This document shows, one piece after another, positions 17,220 through 25,700 of a DNA stretch of 38,595 nucleotides. The position numbers and the translations under genes were made by a program. The DNA comes from Sphaerotilus sulfidivorans (GTDB lineage Bacteria > Pseudomonadota > Gammaproteobacteria > Burkholderiales > Burkholderiaceae_C): assembly GCF_013426975.1 (NCBI RefSeq), contig NZ_JACCPY010000035.1:1-38595 (forward strand), read 5' to 3'. How positions within the stretch are numbered: the first letter of the stretch is position 1; each line of letters begins with the position of its first letter. Below the pieces are notes generated by a model that was not told the DNA's origin, made no database searches, and saw nothing but the letters and a program-made list of their open reading frames with translations.

Positions 17220-18797
17220 TCAGCGGCGCAGCACCGGACTGTCCAGCACCAGGTCGGCGGCGGCCAGCCGCAGCGCCTTCGGGTCGAGCCCGGCCAGCGC
17301 CGGGCCGGCCGCCTCCAGCGGGCCGACCACCAGGGTGCGCAGCGCTGCGGCCGGCCAGTGGCGCTGCACGAAGCGCTGCACATCCGCGCCCTCGACCCCG
17401 GCGATGCCTGCGGCAAAGCCGTGCAGCTCGCCCAGGCCGATGCCCTGGGCCCAGAGTTCGCCCAGCCGCGCGTTCAGGCCCTCGTCGGTATCGAGCCGGC
17501 GTGCCAGCGAGCCGATCAGCGCGGCGCGCCGGGCCGCCAGCTCCTCGGGCGTCGGCGGCTCGCGCCCGGGCGAGAGCACCCGCTCGCGCATCAGCTGCAC
17601 GACCTCGGCGGCATGGCGCGGCGCGGTGCGCGCCTGGGCGATGAACAGGCCGCCGGCGCGCTGCTGCTCGATGCGTGCGTCGGCGCCGTAGGACAGGCCG
17701 CGGCGGATGCGCACCGCCTGGTTGAGCCGCGCCGAGTAGCCGCCGCCGACCACGGTGGCCGCCATCTGGCCGGCGCGCCGGTCCGGCGCGTCGAGCGCGA
17801 CATGCGGCGCGCAGACCAGCACCGCGGTCTGCGCAGCACGCGGCAGATCGATCAGCAGCGTGGCCGGCAGCAGCGGCTGCGGCGGCGCGCTGGGCATCTC
17901 GTGCGGCATCGGCGCGTCGGCGATGCGCCAGCCGGCGAACATCGGCCGCAGCAGCGCACGTGCCTCGGCCAGGTCGATGTCGCCGGTCAGCACCACCGCG
18001 ACCCGGTCGGGGCGGAACCAGCGCCGGTGCATCGTCAGCAGATCGTCGCGGCGCACCGCCGAGAGGCTCTCGGGCGTGGGCACCGCGCCGTGCAGGCTGC
18101 GGCCCCAGACGGTGCGCCGCGCCACCAGCGCCGCCAGCAGCGCCGGATCCTGCAGCCGCAGGCCCAGACCATCGAGCGCCTGGGCCCGCACCTGCTGCAG
18201 CTCGGCCGGCGGCAGCAGCGGCCGGCGCAGCAGGTCGACCAGCAGCGCCAGCGCCTGCGGCAGCAGCGGCGTCATCACCGTCATCTCCAGCCAGATCTGG
18301 CTGTCCTGCACGCCGGTGCCGATCGATCCGCCCAGCGCTTCGGCCTGGCGCGCCAGCGTCGCGCCGTCGACCGGCCGGCCCTGGCGCATCGCGCCGCGCG
18401 CGAGCATCTGCGACAGCAGCAGCGCGCAGCCGCTGCGCCCGGGCGGATCGGCCGCGCTGCCGCAGCGCACCCGCAGCGCGACGCTGACCAGCGGCAGATC
18501 GCGCCGCCCGGCCACGATCAGCGTCGGGCCGACCTCGCCGAGCAGCTCCTGCTCGACCTCCGGCACATGCACCGGCACCGGCTCGCCCGGCGGCGGCAGC
18601 AGCGACGAGGCCGGCTCGGCCAGGCCCGGCGCCGGCAGGCTCTCGCGCCCGGCCTGCACCGTGGTCGCACAGCCCGCCAGTCCGGCCAGGCCCAGCGGCA
18701 TCACCAGACCCTGGCCGCCCAGCCGCGCGCAGCGCGCCAGCCAGGCGCGGCGGTCGGCACGCGCGGGCCCGAGTCCGTCACCGTGATCGTTCGCCAT
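17220..18797 (-). CDS. M16 peptidase-like subunit, catalytically inactive, lipoprotein
   Basis: 525 residues. It has the pitrilysin/M16 fold: DLPLVSVALRVRCGSAADPPG in the N-terminal half and VGGGYSARLNQAVRIRRGLSYGADARIEQ in the C-terminal half, including the R-Y-type substrate motif. At the place of the zinc motif HxxEH it reads LLLSQML, so the metal ligands are absent. This is typical of the non-catalytic partner in bacterial M16B pairs. The N-terminus has a hydrophobic stretch and lipobox GLAGLAGC (Cys about residue 43), so it should be lipid-anchored on the periplasmic side. The start codon shares one base with the stop of the catalytic gene (TGATG), which fits coupled synthesis of a heterodimer. 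Confidence 0.88.
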   Translation of the reverse strand: MANDHGDGLGPARADRRAWLARCARLGGQGLVMPLGLAGLAGCATTVQAGRESLPAPGLAEPASSLLPPPGEPVPVHVPEVEQELLGEVGPTLIVAGRRDLPLVSVALRVRCGSAADPPGRSGCALLLSQMLARGAMRQGRPVDGATLARQAEALGGSIGTGVQDSQIWLEMTVMTPLLPQALALLVDLLRRPLLPPAELQQVRAQALDGLGLRLQDPALLAALVARRTVWGRSLHGAVPTPESLSAVRRDDLLTMHRRWFRPDRVAVVLTGDIDLAEARALLRPMFAGWRIADAPMPHEMPSAPPQPLLPATLLIDLPRAAQTAVLVCAPHVALDAPDRRAGQMAATVVGGGYSARLNQAVRIRRGLSYGADARIEQQRAGGLFIAQARTAPRHAAEVVQLMRERVLSPGREPPTPEELAARRAALIGSLARRLDTDEGLNARLGELWAQGIGLGELHGFAAGIAGVEGADVQRFVQRHWPAAALRTLVVGPLEAAGPALAGLDPKALRLAAADLVLDSPVLRR

Positions 18798-20254
18798 CAG
18801 CGCCGCCCCCGCTGGATGTAGTGCAGCGTCACCCTGGGCTGCATCAGCAGCTGCTCGCGCAGCAGCCGGCGCACCTCGTCGGCCTGCACCGTGGCCAGGC
18901 GCTGCAGCTGCAGGTCCGCCGCCGCGGCATCGCCCGAGAGCATCTCGGCCCAGCCGGCGGCCAGCGCCCGGCCCTCGGCGGTCTGGCGGGCCGACAGCGC
19001 CTCGGTCAGCAGCCGGGTGCGGGCCTTGTCGATCTCGGCGGCCGGCAGCGGGCCGGTCGCCAGCCGGTGGATCTCGCGCGAGAGCGCCTCCTCCAGCCGC
19101 ACCAGCCGCGGATCCAGGCGCGGCTCGGCGCCCTGGACCGACGGACCGGCGGCGATCGCCCAGGCATTGAGCATGCCGGCATCGGCCAGCAGATCGGCGC
19201 TGAAGCCGGCGCCCTGGGCCAGACGGTCGCGCTCGACCAGCGCCGCCACCAGCCGAGAGGAATCGCCATCGCCGAGCAGCGCCGCCACCAGGCGCCAGAC
19301 CGGCGCATCCGGATGGCGCGCCGGCGGCCCCGACCACATCAGCGCCACCGCCGGCGCCGGCACCTGCGCGGCGGTCAGCACCAGGCGCTGGTCGATCTGG
19401 CGCGGCGGCTCGACCACCGTGACCCGCGGCACCGGCGTGCCGGGCGCACGCAGCGGCCCGAAATGGCGCTCCACCAGCGCCGGCAGCCGCTCGAGCTCGA
19501 AATCGCCGGCCACGATCAGCACCGCGTTGTCCGGCCGGTAGTAGCTGCGGTGAAAGCGCTGCACATCCTCGAGCGTGGCCGCGTCCAGGTCGTCGATGCG
19601 GCCGATGACCGGGCGCCGGTAGGGATGGACCTGCCAGAAGGCCGGCGCCATGCCGTGGAACAGCGGGCCGTAAGGGTCGTCGAGCACCCGCTGGCCGAAC
19701 TCGGCCTGCACCACCGCACGTTCGCTGCGCAGGTTGTCGGCATCGACCTGCAGGCCGCCCATGCGCTCGGCCTCGGCCCACAGCAGCCGCTCCAGATGCG
19801 CCGAGGGCACCAGGTTCAGATAGGCGGTGGTGTCCTCGGCGGTGAAGGCATTGTTGTGGCCGCCGACATCCTCGGTGAGGCGGTCGAAGGCCTCGTCGGG
19901 CAGATGCCGGGTGCGCTTGAACATCATGTGCTCGAACAGATGCGCGAAGCCCGACCGGCCCGGCGGATCGTCCTTGCCCCCGACCCGGTACCAGAGCTGC
20001 ACCGCCACCACGCCGGCGCCGGGGCGGCGCTCGTCAGGCAGAGCCAGCACCTGCAGCCCGTTGGCCAGCGTCCAGCGCCGCGGCTGCAGGCGCGGCAGCG
20101 CGGGCAGCGCCGGGGGCGGCGCGTCGCCGGCACGCGCCGGACCTCGCGGCAGCGCCAGCAGCGCCGGTCCGGCCAGCAGCGCCGCTGCCAGCCGCCGTCG
20201 CACGCGCCTGTGTTCACCGCGGTCCGAGGCCGCGCTCCCGATGCTGCAATCCAC
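18797..20254 (-). CDS. M16 family zinc metallopeptidase, catalytic subunit, periplasmic
   Basis: 485 residues from a GTG at 20254 with AGGA a few bases upstream. A signal peptide is visible (RRVRRRLAAALLAGPALLAL, cleavage near ARAGDA). The inverted zinc motif HxxEH is HLFEH in GFAHLFEHMMFKRTRHLPDE, and the downstream glutamate region is ERLLWAEAERMGGLQVD. Homologues are processing or pitrilysin-like peptidases that degrade small peptides in the periplasm. The catalytic copy is followed immediately by the inactive partner (TGATG overlap), the standard arrangement of a two-gene M16B heterodimer. It lies 73 bases after the diguanylate cyclase gene on the same strand, with no obvious terminator between. 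Confidence 0.92.
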   Translation of the reverse strand: MDCSIGSAASDRGEHRRVRRRLAAALLAGPALLALPRGPARAGDAPPPALPALPRLQPRRWTLANGLQVLALPDERRPGAGVVAVQLWYRVGGKDDPPGRSGFAHLFEHMMFKRTRHLPDEAFDRLTEDVGGHNNAFTAEDTTAYLNLVPSAHLERLLWAEAERMGGLQVDADNLRSERAVVQAEFGQRVLDDPYGPLFHGMAPAFWQVHPYRRPVIGRIDDLDAATLEDVQRFHRSYYRPDNAVLIVAGDFELERLPALVERHFGPLRAPGTPVPRVTVVEPPRQIDQRLVLTAAQVPAPAVALMWSGPPARHPDAPVWRLVAALLGDGDSSRLVAALVERDRLAQGAGFSADLLADAGMLNAWAIAAGPSVQGAEPRLDPRLVRLEEALSREIHRLATGPLPAAEIDKARTRLLTEALSARQTAEGRALAAGWAEMLSGDAAAADLQLQRLATVQADEVRRLLREQLLMQPRVTLHYIQRGRR

Positions 20255-20327
20255 CGTGTCCTGCCGTGTGCGGCTCCTGCGGTCCGCCGGTTGTCTCCCG
20301 GAGCGGAAGACTACACCGTGCCCGCAC

Positions 20328-22607
20328 TCAGGTCGGTGTCAGGTCGGTGTCGCCACGCTGGTGGAAGCGCAGCGCGTTGCGCCCTTCCCGCTTGGCCTGA
20401 TACATCGCGGTATCGGCACGACGCATCAGCGTGGCCTCGTCCTCGCCGTCCTCGGGAAAGACCGCGATGCCGATGCTGAAGGACACATGCAGTTCCGGCA
20501 GCGCACCGAGCCGGTAGGGCCGGGACACCTCGGACAGGATGTGGCGTGCCACCCGCTCGGCATCCAGCGCCGCCTCGATCTGGGGCAGCAGCACCACGAA
20601 CTCATCGCCGCCGAGACGACACACCGTGTCGCTGGCGCGCACCGCGCCCCGGACCCGCTGCGCCACCGCCTTGAGCAGCTCGTCGCCGGCATCATGGCCG
20701 TGGCGATCGTTGATCTGCTTGAAATGGTCCAGGTCCATGAACATCAGCGCCAGCGGCTGATGCTGGCGGCGGGCGAGCCGCAGGGCCTGCTGCAGCCGGT
20801 CCTGCAGCAGCAGCCGGTTCGGCAGCCCGGTCAGCGCATCATGGTGGGCACGATGCGCCAGCGTGCGCGCCAGATCATGCGCGGCGGTCATGTCCTGCAG
20901 GGTCAGCACCACGCCATCGAAGCCCTGCCCGCCGGGGGCCGACATCGGCAGCACGATCTCGCGCACCACCCGCCAGGAGGCGTCACGGCGCACCAGCCGG
21001 CAGGAGGTCGGCTCGGGCCGGGTGCGGTGCGCCAGGCAGAGCGCGACCGGATCGGGCGGCGCCGGCTCGTCGTCGGCGACGCCGCGGCGCGACAGCCAGC
21101 CCGCCCAGTCGCGGCCGCGGGCCTCCTCCAGCGTCCAGCCGGTCATCGCGACCGCGGCCGGATTGAGGCTGCGCAGCCGCCCCCGCGCATCGATGCCGAT
21201 CACCGCATCGCCGATGCATTCGAGCATCGCCGCGGTGCGCTGGTGCTCGGCGGCGAGCTGCTCGGCCAGGCGCTTGCGGGTGACATCCTCCAGCACCGCC
21301 AGCGACCGCAGGAAGCGTCCCTGCGCATCGCGCTCGCTGGTGGCCGACAGCAGCACGTCGACCGGCCGGCCATCGCGGGCCAGCATGCGGTACTCGACAT
21401 CGCGGCACTCGCCGGTGCGCAGGAACTGCGGCAGCACCTGCTCGATGGCACGCCGGCGCGAATCGGCATCCAGGAAATCGGTCGAAGGCCGGCCGATGAC
21501 ATCGCGCTCGTCGTAGCCCAGCCGCTCCAGCCAGAGCCGGCTGACCGCCAGCATCCGGCCGTCCGGCCCGATGGAGTGCATCATCGCCGGGGTGCGCTCG
21601 TACAGCTGACGGTAGCGCTCGCGCTGCGCCTCGAGCGCGAGCCGGCGCTCGCGCGACGCCCCGACCGCCGCCGACAGCAGCAGCTCCGGCAGCAGCATCA
21701 CCACCAGCGACAGGTGCAGCAGCACCTCCTGCCAGCGCGCGGTCGTCGGCGGCTCGGCCACCAGGCCGGTGGCCACCATCGCGCCGAAGACCAGCGTGAC
21801 CCCGAGCACCAGCAGCTGCAGCCGCAGGAAATCCAGCAGCACCGCGCCGATCATCAGCGGCAGCGCGATGTAGACAAACGGGTGGACCAGATGCAGCAGC
21901 GCCAGCACCGTCACGCCGGCCCCGGCGAGCATCAGCACCAGGGTGTCGGCATTGCTTCGGCGTCGGTCAGGGCGCTCGGGGGCAGGGCTCGGCCACGGCT
22001 GCGCCAGCGCCGCCAGCAGCAGCGGCAGCAGCACCAGCGAGCCGATCACGCCGCCGAGCGCCTGGTTCAGCCAGATCATCGTCACCGGCATGGCGGGCAG
22101 TGCGGCCGAGGTGAGCATCAGCAGCGGCAGCGACAGGCTGGCCGACAGCAGCGCCGGCAGCAGCACCGCCACCAGCCCGACCTGCGCCAGCACCGCCGGA
22201 CTGCTGCCGATCTGCTGGCGCTGCGCCACACCCTGCAGCATCCAGGCGCCAGCCGCGGTGGCCATCAGGTGGCCCGGCATCCAGGCCAGCATCAGGTCAG
22301 GCCGCCCGCCCAGCAGGCCGGCCGCCAGGGTGCCGCCCATCAGGCCGGCCAGCACCGCCACCCGTGCCGCAGGACGGCAGCACAGCAGCAGCACCACGCC
22401 GAAGGCGTCGGTGAACCAGATCGCGATCTGGCTGCCGGGCTGGCGCTCGAGCAGCAGCGTCAGCGACACCAGCAGCAGCGCACCGAACAGCGCCAGCGCC
22501 GGCGCGCGCCAGAAGGCGGCGTCCAGACGGTCGCGCAGGGCATCCTCCAGACTGGGGCCGGACGGCTGGCGCTGCAGCTCCGGGCCCAGGGCATCGGTCG
22601 GGTTCAT
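20328..22607 (-). CDS. MASE1-PAS-PAS-GGDEF diguanylate cyclase
   Basis: 759 residues. The first ~310 are a multi-pass membrane sensor of MASE1 type (eight or so hydrophobic segments, including IAIWFTDAFGVVLLLCCRPA). Two PAS domains follow (~335-455 and ~460-580), then a GGDEF domain (~590-750) with DALTGLPNRLLLQDRL, FMDLDHFKQINDRHGHDAGD and GGDEF at 666-670. The inhibitory I-site RxxD is present as RASD at 657-660, exactly five residues before GGDEF. It should therefore make c-di-GMP and be feedback-inhibited. No EAL domain. Its ATG overlaps the stop of the upstream SBP-sensor gene by 4 bases (ATGA), suggesting the two products work together. The last codons lie in an 11-base tandem duplication (GACACCGACCT twice). 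Confidence 0.93.
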   Translation of the reverse strand: MNPTDALGPELQRQPSGPSLEDALRDRLDAAFWRAPALALFGALLLVSLTLLLERQPGSQIAIWFTDAFGVVLLLCCRPAARVAVLAGLMGGTLAAGLLGGRPDLMLAWMPGHLMATAAGAWMLQGVAQRQQIGSSPAVLAQVGLVAVLLPALLSASLSLPLLMLTSAALPAMPVTMIWLNQALGGVIGSLVLLPLLLAALAQPWPSPAPERPDRRRSNADTLVLMLAGAGVTVLALLHLVHPFVYIALPLMIGAVLLDFLRLQLLVLGVTLVFGAMVATGLVAEPPTTARWQEVLLHLSLVVMLLPELLLSAAVGASRERRLALEAQRERYRQLYERTPAMMHSIGPDGRMLAVSRLWLERLGYDERDVIGRPSTDFLDADSRRRAIEQVLPQFLRTGECRDVEYRMLARDGRPVDVLLSATSERDAQGRFLRSLAVLEDVTRKRLAEQLAAEHQRTAAMLECIGDAVIGIDARGRLRSLNPAAVAMTGWTLEEARGRDWAGWLSRRGVADDEPAPPDPVALCLAHRTRPEPTSCRLVRRDASWRVVREIVLPMSAPGGQGFDGVVLTLQDMTAAHDLARTLAHRAHHDALTGLPNRLLLQDRLQQALRLARRQHQPLALMFMDLDHFKQINDRHGHDAGDELLKAVAQRVRGAVRASDTVCRLGGDEFVVLLPQIEAALDAERVARHILSEVSRPYRLGALPELHVSFSIGIAVFPEDGEDEATLMRRADTAMYQAKREGRNALRFHQRGDTDLTPT

Positions 22608-23533
22608 GCCGAAGCGGCCGGACGACTGCGCCGACGCCAGCCGATCCAGCCCGCCAGACCGACGGCCAGCAGCAGCAGCGCCGCGCCCAGCCGCTCGGTC
22701 CACAGCCGCAGCCCCGAGCGCGCCGGCGCATGCGTCTGCACCGACCAGCGCGCCAGCAGCGCCTGGCGCCGGTCGGCCGGAATGCGCCGCAGCGCCTCCT
22801 CGAGGGCCTCGCCGATGTCGGGCCGGTCACGGCGCCAGGCAAAGCTCAGCGCGTACTCGAAGCCGATCGGCTCGCCGACCACGAAGCCGGACAGGCCATG
22901 CTCGCGCGCGATGAAATGCACGCTGGCGACATCGACCACCAGCGCGTCGACCTCGCCGCGCAGCATCCGGCGCAGACCCTCCAGATCGCTGTCGACCGGC
23001 TGCCAGCGCACCCGGGCATGGTGCTGGCGCACATGGGCCTCGACCGCATAGCCGCGGCCGACCGCCACCGCACGCCCCTCGAACGCCTCCAGCCCGCTCG
23101 GCGCGGTGCGCGCGACCAGCACCGCCGGCACCCGCACATAGGGTCGGGAGAAGGACAGGTACTGCGCCCGCTCCGGCGTCGGCCGCAGCGAGGACAGCAG
23201 CTCGACCTCGCCACGGCGCACCGCGGCCAGCTGCTCGGCCAGCGGGCGCGGCGGCAGCATCTGCAGCGGCAGATCGGCGTGGCGCTGCATCTCGTCGAGC
23301 AGATCGATCGACAGGCCGCGCACCCGGCCCTGGCGGTCCTGGTAGACAAACGGTCCGTAGTCGATCTCCGGCGCGAAGCGCCAGACCGTCTGGGCCTGCA
23401 GCAGCCCGGGCTGCATCAGCGCCAGCAACAGTCCCGCCAGCGGCACCATCAGCTTGGGCTTGAACGGCACGACATCCCCCTGCAGGCGAGCAGCGCCCGG
23501 CTGGAGCCGGATCATGGTCTCTCGCGGTTTCAT
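22604..23533 (-). CDS. Membrane-anchored SBP_bac_3 (solute-binding) sensor protein
   Basis: 309 residues. After a signal-anchor or signal peptide (about 28-48, LMVPLAGLLLALMQPGLLQA) comes a family 3 solute-binding domain: WRFAPEIDYGPFVYQDRQGR, GLSIDLLDEMQRHADLPL, VELLSSLRPTPERAQYLSFS and EVDALVVDVASVHFIA. A C-terminal membrane helix (about 282-300, LGAALLLLAVGLAGWIGW) ends in a short basic tail, so the domain is tethered with almost no cytoplasmic part. The same module occurs fused to histidine kinases and diguanylate cyclases. Here the output seems to be the overlapping downstream MASE1-GGDEF gene. No ABC permease is nearby. The start is uncertain: 23533 is used, but ATG at 23515 has a better purine-rich leader. 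Confidence 0.82.
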   Translation of the reverse strand: MKPRETMIRLQPGAARLQGDVVPFKPKLMVPLAGLLLALMQPGLLQAQTVWRFAPEIDYGPFVYQDRQGRVRGLSIDLLDEMQRHADLPLQMLPPRPLAEQLAAVRRGEVELLSSLRPTPERAQYLSFSRPYVRVPAVLVARTAPSGLEAFEGRAVAVGRGYAVEAHVRQHHARVRWQPVDSDLEGLRRMLRGEVDALVVDVASVHFIAREHGLSGFVVGEPIGFEYALSFAWRRDRPDIGEALEEALRRIPADRRQALLARWSVQTHAPARSGLRLWTERLGAALLLLAVGLAGWIGWRRRSRPAASA

Positions 23534-23549
23534 TCTCGGCGCGAAACCG
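23525..23549 (-). promoter_or_regulatory. Inverted repeat over the SBP-sensor start codon
   Basis: On the minus strand CGGTTTC (23549-23543) is followed after 11 bases by GAAACCG (23531-23525). The ATG at 23533-23531 lies at the edge of the second arm. In RNA this would form a 7-base stem that includes the start region and holds the leader GCCGAG in its loop. It could limit translation, or it could be a DNA operator; either is inference. Confidence 0.35.
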
Positions 23550-23565
23550 TGGCGCGTGCAAGCTG

Positions 23566-23581
23566 GCTCCCCCGGGGGAGC
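23566..23581. terminator. Perfect GC palindrome between rsmI and the SBP sensor gene
   Basis: GCTCCCCCGGGGGAGC is a perfect 16-base palindrome lying 6 bases past the rsmI stop and 32 before the SBP-sensor start, both on the minus strand. No U-tract follows. It may end or protect the rsmI message. Confidence 0.4.
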
Positions 23582-23587
23582 GGGGCT

Positions 23588-24616
23588 TCAGCGCCGGCCG
23601 CGTTCGCGCCGGGCCGGAGCACGCCGCTCGGGCCAGTCCGCGGGCACCGGCGGCACCGCGGCATCTGCGCCCGCTGCGCCGGGTGCTGCGTCGGTGCCCG
23701 CCTCGTCGCCGGCCTTCAGCGCCAGTGCGCGCGCATAAAGATCACCCTTCGGTGCGCCGGTGGCGCGCACCGCCAGCGCCACCGCCTGCCTGAGCGGCAG
23801 CTCCTCGAGCAGCACCTTCAGCAGCTGATCGGCCGAGGCGGCCGCGGCGCTGCCGGCCTCCTCCGCCTCGGGCGCCGGGCGGGCGTGCAGCACCAGCACG
23901 AACTCGCCGCGGCGGTGGTCGTCGCTGGCGGCCAGCCAGGCGGGAAAGGCCTCGGCCGCGAGCGTATGGATGGACTCGAACTGCTTGGTCAGCTCGCGGC
24001 AGACGGTCAGGCGCCGCTCGGGCATCGTCTGCGCCAGCGCGGCGGCCAGCGCCTCGATGCGGTGCGGCGCCTCGAAGATCACGCAGGTGCCGGTGTCCTC
24101 GGCCAGCCGGCGCAGGTCGCGCTCGCGGGCGGTGGCCTTCGGCGAGACGAAGCCGGCAAAGCGGAAGCCCTGCCCCGCGATGTCGCCGGCCGCGCTCAGC
24201 GCCGTCACCACGCTGCTGGGACCGGGCAGCGGAATGACCCGGAAGCCCGCCTCGCGCACCGCCGCCACCAGCCGCGCGCCGGGGTCGGAGATCGCCGGCG
24301 TGCCGGCGTCGCTGACATAGGCCACGCGCTCGCCGCTCGCCAGGCGCTCGATCACGCGCGGCGCGGCCGCTTCCTCGTTGTGCTCGTGCAGCGCGATCAG
24401 CGGCTTGCCCAGGCCCAGGCGCTGCAGCAGCCCGGCGCTGACGCGGGTGTCCTCGCAGGCCACCGCGTCGACCAGCGCCAGCACATGGACCGCGCGCAGG
24501 CTGAGGTCGGCGATGTTGCCGATCGGCGTGGCCACGACATACAGTGAGGCGGCCGGATGCTGCTGCTGGCCGGCGGCCAGCGCCGCGGCCTGGACGATCG
24601 AGGAGGAGACGGACAT
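23588..24616 (-). CDS. rsmI: 16S rRNA (cytidine-1402-2'-O)-methyltransferase
   Basis: 342 residues. RsmI methylates the ribose of C1402 in the decoding centre of 16S rRNA using S-adenosylmethionine. The tetrapyrrole-methylase-type fold shows SLYVVATPIGNIADLSLRA, AVACEDTRVSAGLLQRLGL, VAYVSDAGTPAISDPGARLV, LPGPSSVVTALSAAG and CVIFEAPHRIEA. E. coli RsmI is 286 residues. The excess here is an N-terminal ~20-residue lead and an Ala/Pro-rich C-terminal tail ending in a basic cluster (RRAPARRERGRR), which could aid RNA binding. Its start codon is back to back with that of yraN (CATG at 24614-24617), so its promoter must lie inside yraN. Confidence 0.95.
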   Translation of the reverse strand: MSVSSSIVQAAALAAGQQQHPAASLYVVATPIGNIADLSLRAVHVLALVDAVACEDTRVSAGLLQRLGLGKPLIALHEHNEEAAAPRVIERLASGERVAYVSDAGTPAISDPGARLVAAVREAGFRVIPLPGPSSVVTALSAAGDIAGQGFRFAGFVSPKATARERDLRRLAEDTGTCVIFEAPHRIEALAAALAQTMPERRLTVCRELTKQFESIHTLAAEAFPAWLAASDDHRRGEFVLVLHARPAPEAEEAGSAAAASADQLLKVLLEELPLRQAVALAVRATGAPKGDLYARALALKAGDEAGTDAAPGAAGADAAVPPVPADWPERRAPARRERGRR

Positions 24617-25022
24617 GTCGAGAGTCACGGACGGAAACGCCGGAGGCGCCACAAGGATCGGGATCGGATCGGCCGCGGAGGACCGGGCCCTGCAGCACCT
24701 GCAGCGCCACGGGCTGGTGCTGGTGCAGCGCAATTATCGAGTGGCCGCCGGCCCGTCGGCACGCGGCGGCGAGATCGACCTGATCCTGCGCGCGCCCGAC
24801 CGCGATGGCACGCTGGTCTTCGTCGAGGTGCGCAGCCGCGGCCGCGACGACCACGGTGGGGCCGCGGCCAGCATCACCCACGCCAAGCGCCGGCGCATCA
24901 TCCTGGCCGCGCGCCACTACCTGCAGCGGCTGCGGGGCGAGTGGCCGCCCTGCCGCTTCGATGTGGTGGCGATCGACGGCGAACAGCTCGAATGGCTGGT
25001 GGCGGCCTTCGACGCCGGCTGA
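24615..25022 (+). CDS. yraN: YraN family endonuclease-like protein (UPF0102)
   Basis: 135 residues. It has the small PD-(D/E)XK-like fold of UPF0102: EDRALQHLQRHGLVLVQRNY, GGEIDLILRAPDRDGTLVFV followed by EVRSRG (the D-x-E-x-R/K arrangement), then IILAARHYLQRL and CRFDVVAIDG. Members are predicted nucleases of uncertain function. The ATG at 24615 has an excellent ribosome site (GGAGGAGAC) 4-6 bases upstream. The same neighbourhood rsmI / yraN / diaA / dolP is found in E. coli and many proteobacteria, which supports the assignment. The start codon overlaps the rsmI start on the opposite strand by two bases. Confidence 0.92.
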   Translation: MSRVTDGNAGGATRIGIGSAAEDRALQHLQRHGLVLVQRNYRVAAGPSARGGEIDLILRAPDRDGTLVFVEVRSRGRDDHGGAAASITHAKRRRIILAARHYLQRLRGEWPPCRFDVVAIDGEQLEWLVAAFDAG

Positions 25023-25080
25023 AGCGTGCTGAAATCCGCCCGAAACGGAGCCGCCTTCGCGCTGGCATATCATCGCCGCC

Positions 25081-25668
25081 ATGCTCGAGCAACGCATCCA
25101 ACAACAGTTCTTCGACAGCGCCGATGCCAAGTACGCCGCCGCCGAAGCCCTCACCCGGCCGGTCTGCGACGCGGCCCAGGTCCTGCTGAACTGCATCACC
25201 TCCGGCGGCAAGGTGCTGGCCTGCGGCAATGGCGGCTCGGCCGGCGACGCGCAGCATTTCGCCGCCGAGCTGGTCGGCCGCTTCGAGCGCGAGCGCCCGG
25301 GCCTGCCGGCGATCTCGCTGGCCACCGACACCTCCATCCTGACCGCGGTCGGCAACGACTACGGCTACCAGCAGGTCTTCTCGAAGCAGGTCCAGGCGCT
25401 GGGCCAGCCCGGCGACGTGCTGCTGGCCATCAGCACCAGCGGCAACTCCGGCAATGTCATCGCCGCGATCGAGGCCGCGCACGAGAAGGACATGGCGGTC
25501 ATCGCGCTGACCGGCAAGGGCGGCGGGCGCATCGGCGCGATGCTCTCGGACCGGGACATGCACATCTGCGTGCCGCATGACCGCACCGCACGCATCCAGG
25601 AAGTGCACCTGCTGGTCATCCACTGCCTGTGCGACGCCATCGACGTGTCGCTGCTGGGCGAAGAATGA
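25081..25668 (+). CDS. diaA: SIS-domain protein DiaA (GmhA-like)
   Basis: 195 residues. The single SIS domain shows [60 protein letters not shown] and [17 protein letters not shown]. It is similar in length and sequence to both DiaA, the DnaA-binding initiation protein, and GmhA, sedoheptulose-7-phosphate isomerase. Its position between yraN and the BON lipoprotein gene is that of diaA in E. coli, and no heptose genes are near, so DiaA is preferred. It follows yraN by 58 bases and has its own possible -10 (TATCAT about 25069). Confidence 0.85.
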   Translation: MLEQRIQQQFFDSADAKYAAAEALTRPVCDAAQVLLNCITSGGKVLACGNGGSAGDAQHFAAELVGRFERERPGLPAISLATDTSILTAVGNDYGYQQVFSKQVQALGQPGDVLLAISTSGNSGNVIAAIEAAHEKDMAVIALTGKGGGRIGAMLSDRDMHICVPHDRTARIQEVHLLVIHCLCDAIDVSLLGEE

Positions 25669-25700
25669 GTCCCCTGAGCCCCCATGAAAGGACCGGCACG

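Noticed and set aside
18797-18799. Possible frameshift fusing the two M16 genes into one protein
   Set aside because: The TGATG overlap and a lipobox at the start of the second gene indicate two separately translated subunits, as in other M16B pairs.
20328-20355. Tandem 11-base repeat at the end of the cyclase gene as a regulatory element
   Set aside because: Only two units, inside the last codons; it simply changes the final residues.
19827-23051. Long plus-strand open frame opposite the M16, diguanylate cyclase and SBP genes
   Set aside because: The minus-strand genes carry complete catalytic and membrane motifs and proper overlaps; this frame is Q/H/R-rich with no domain.
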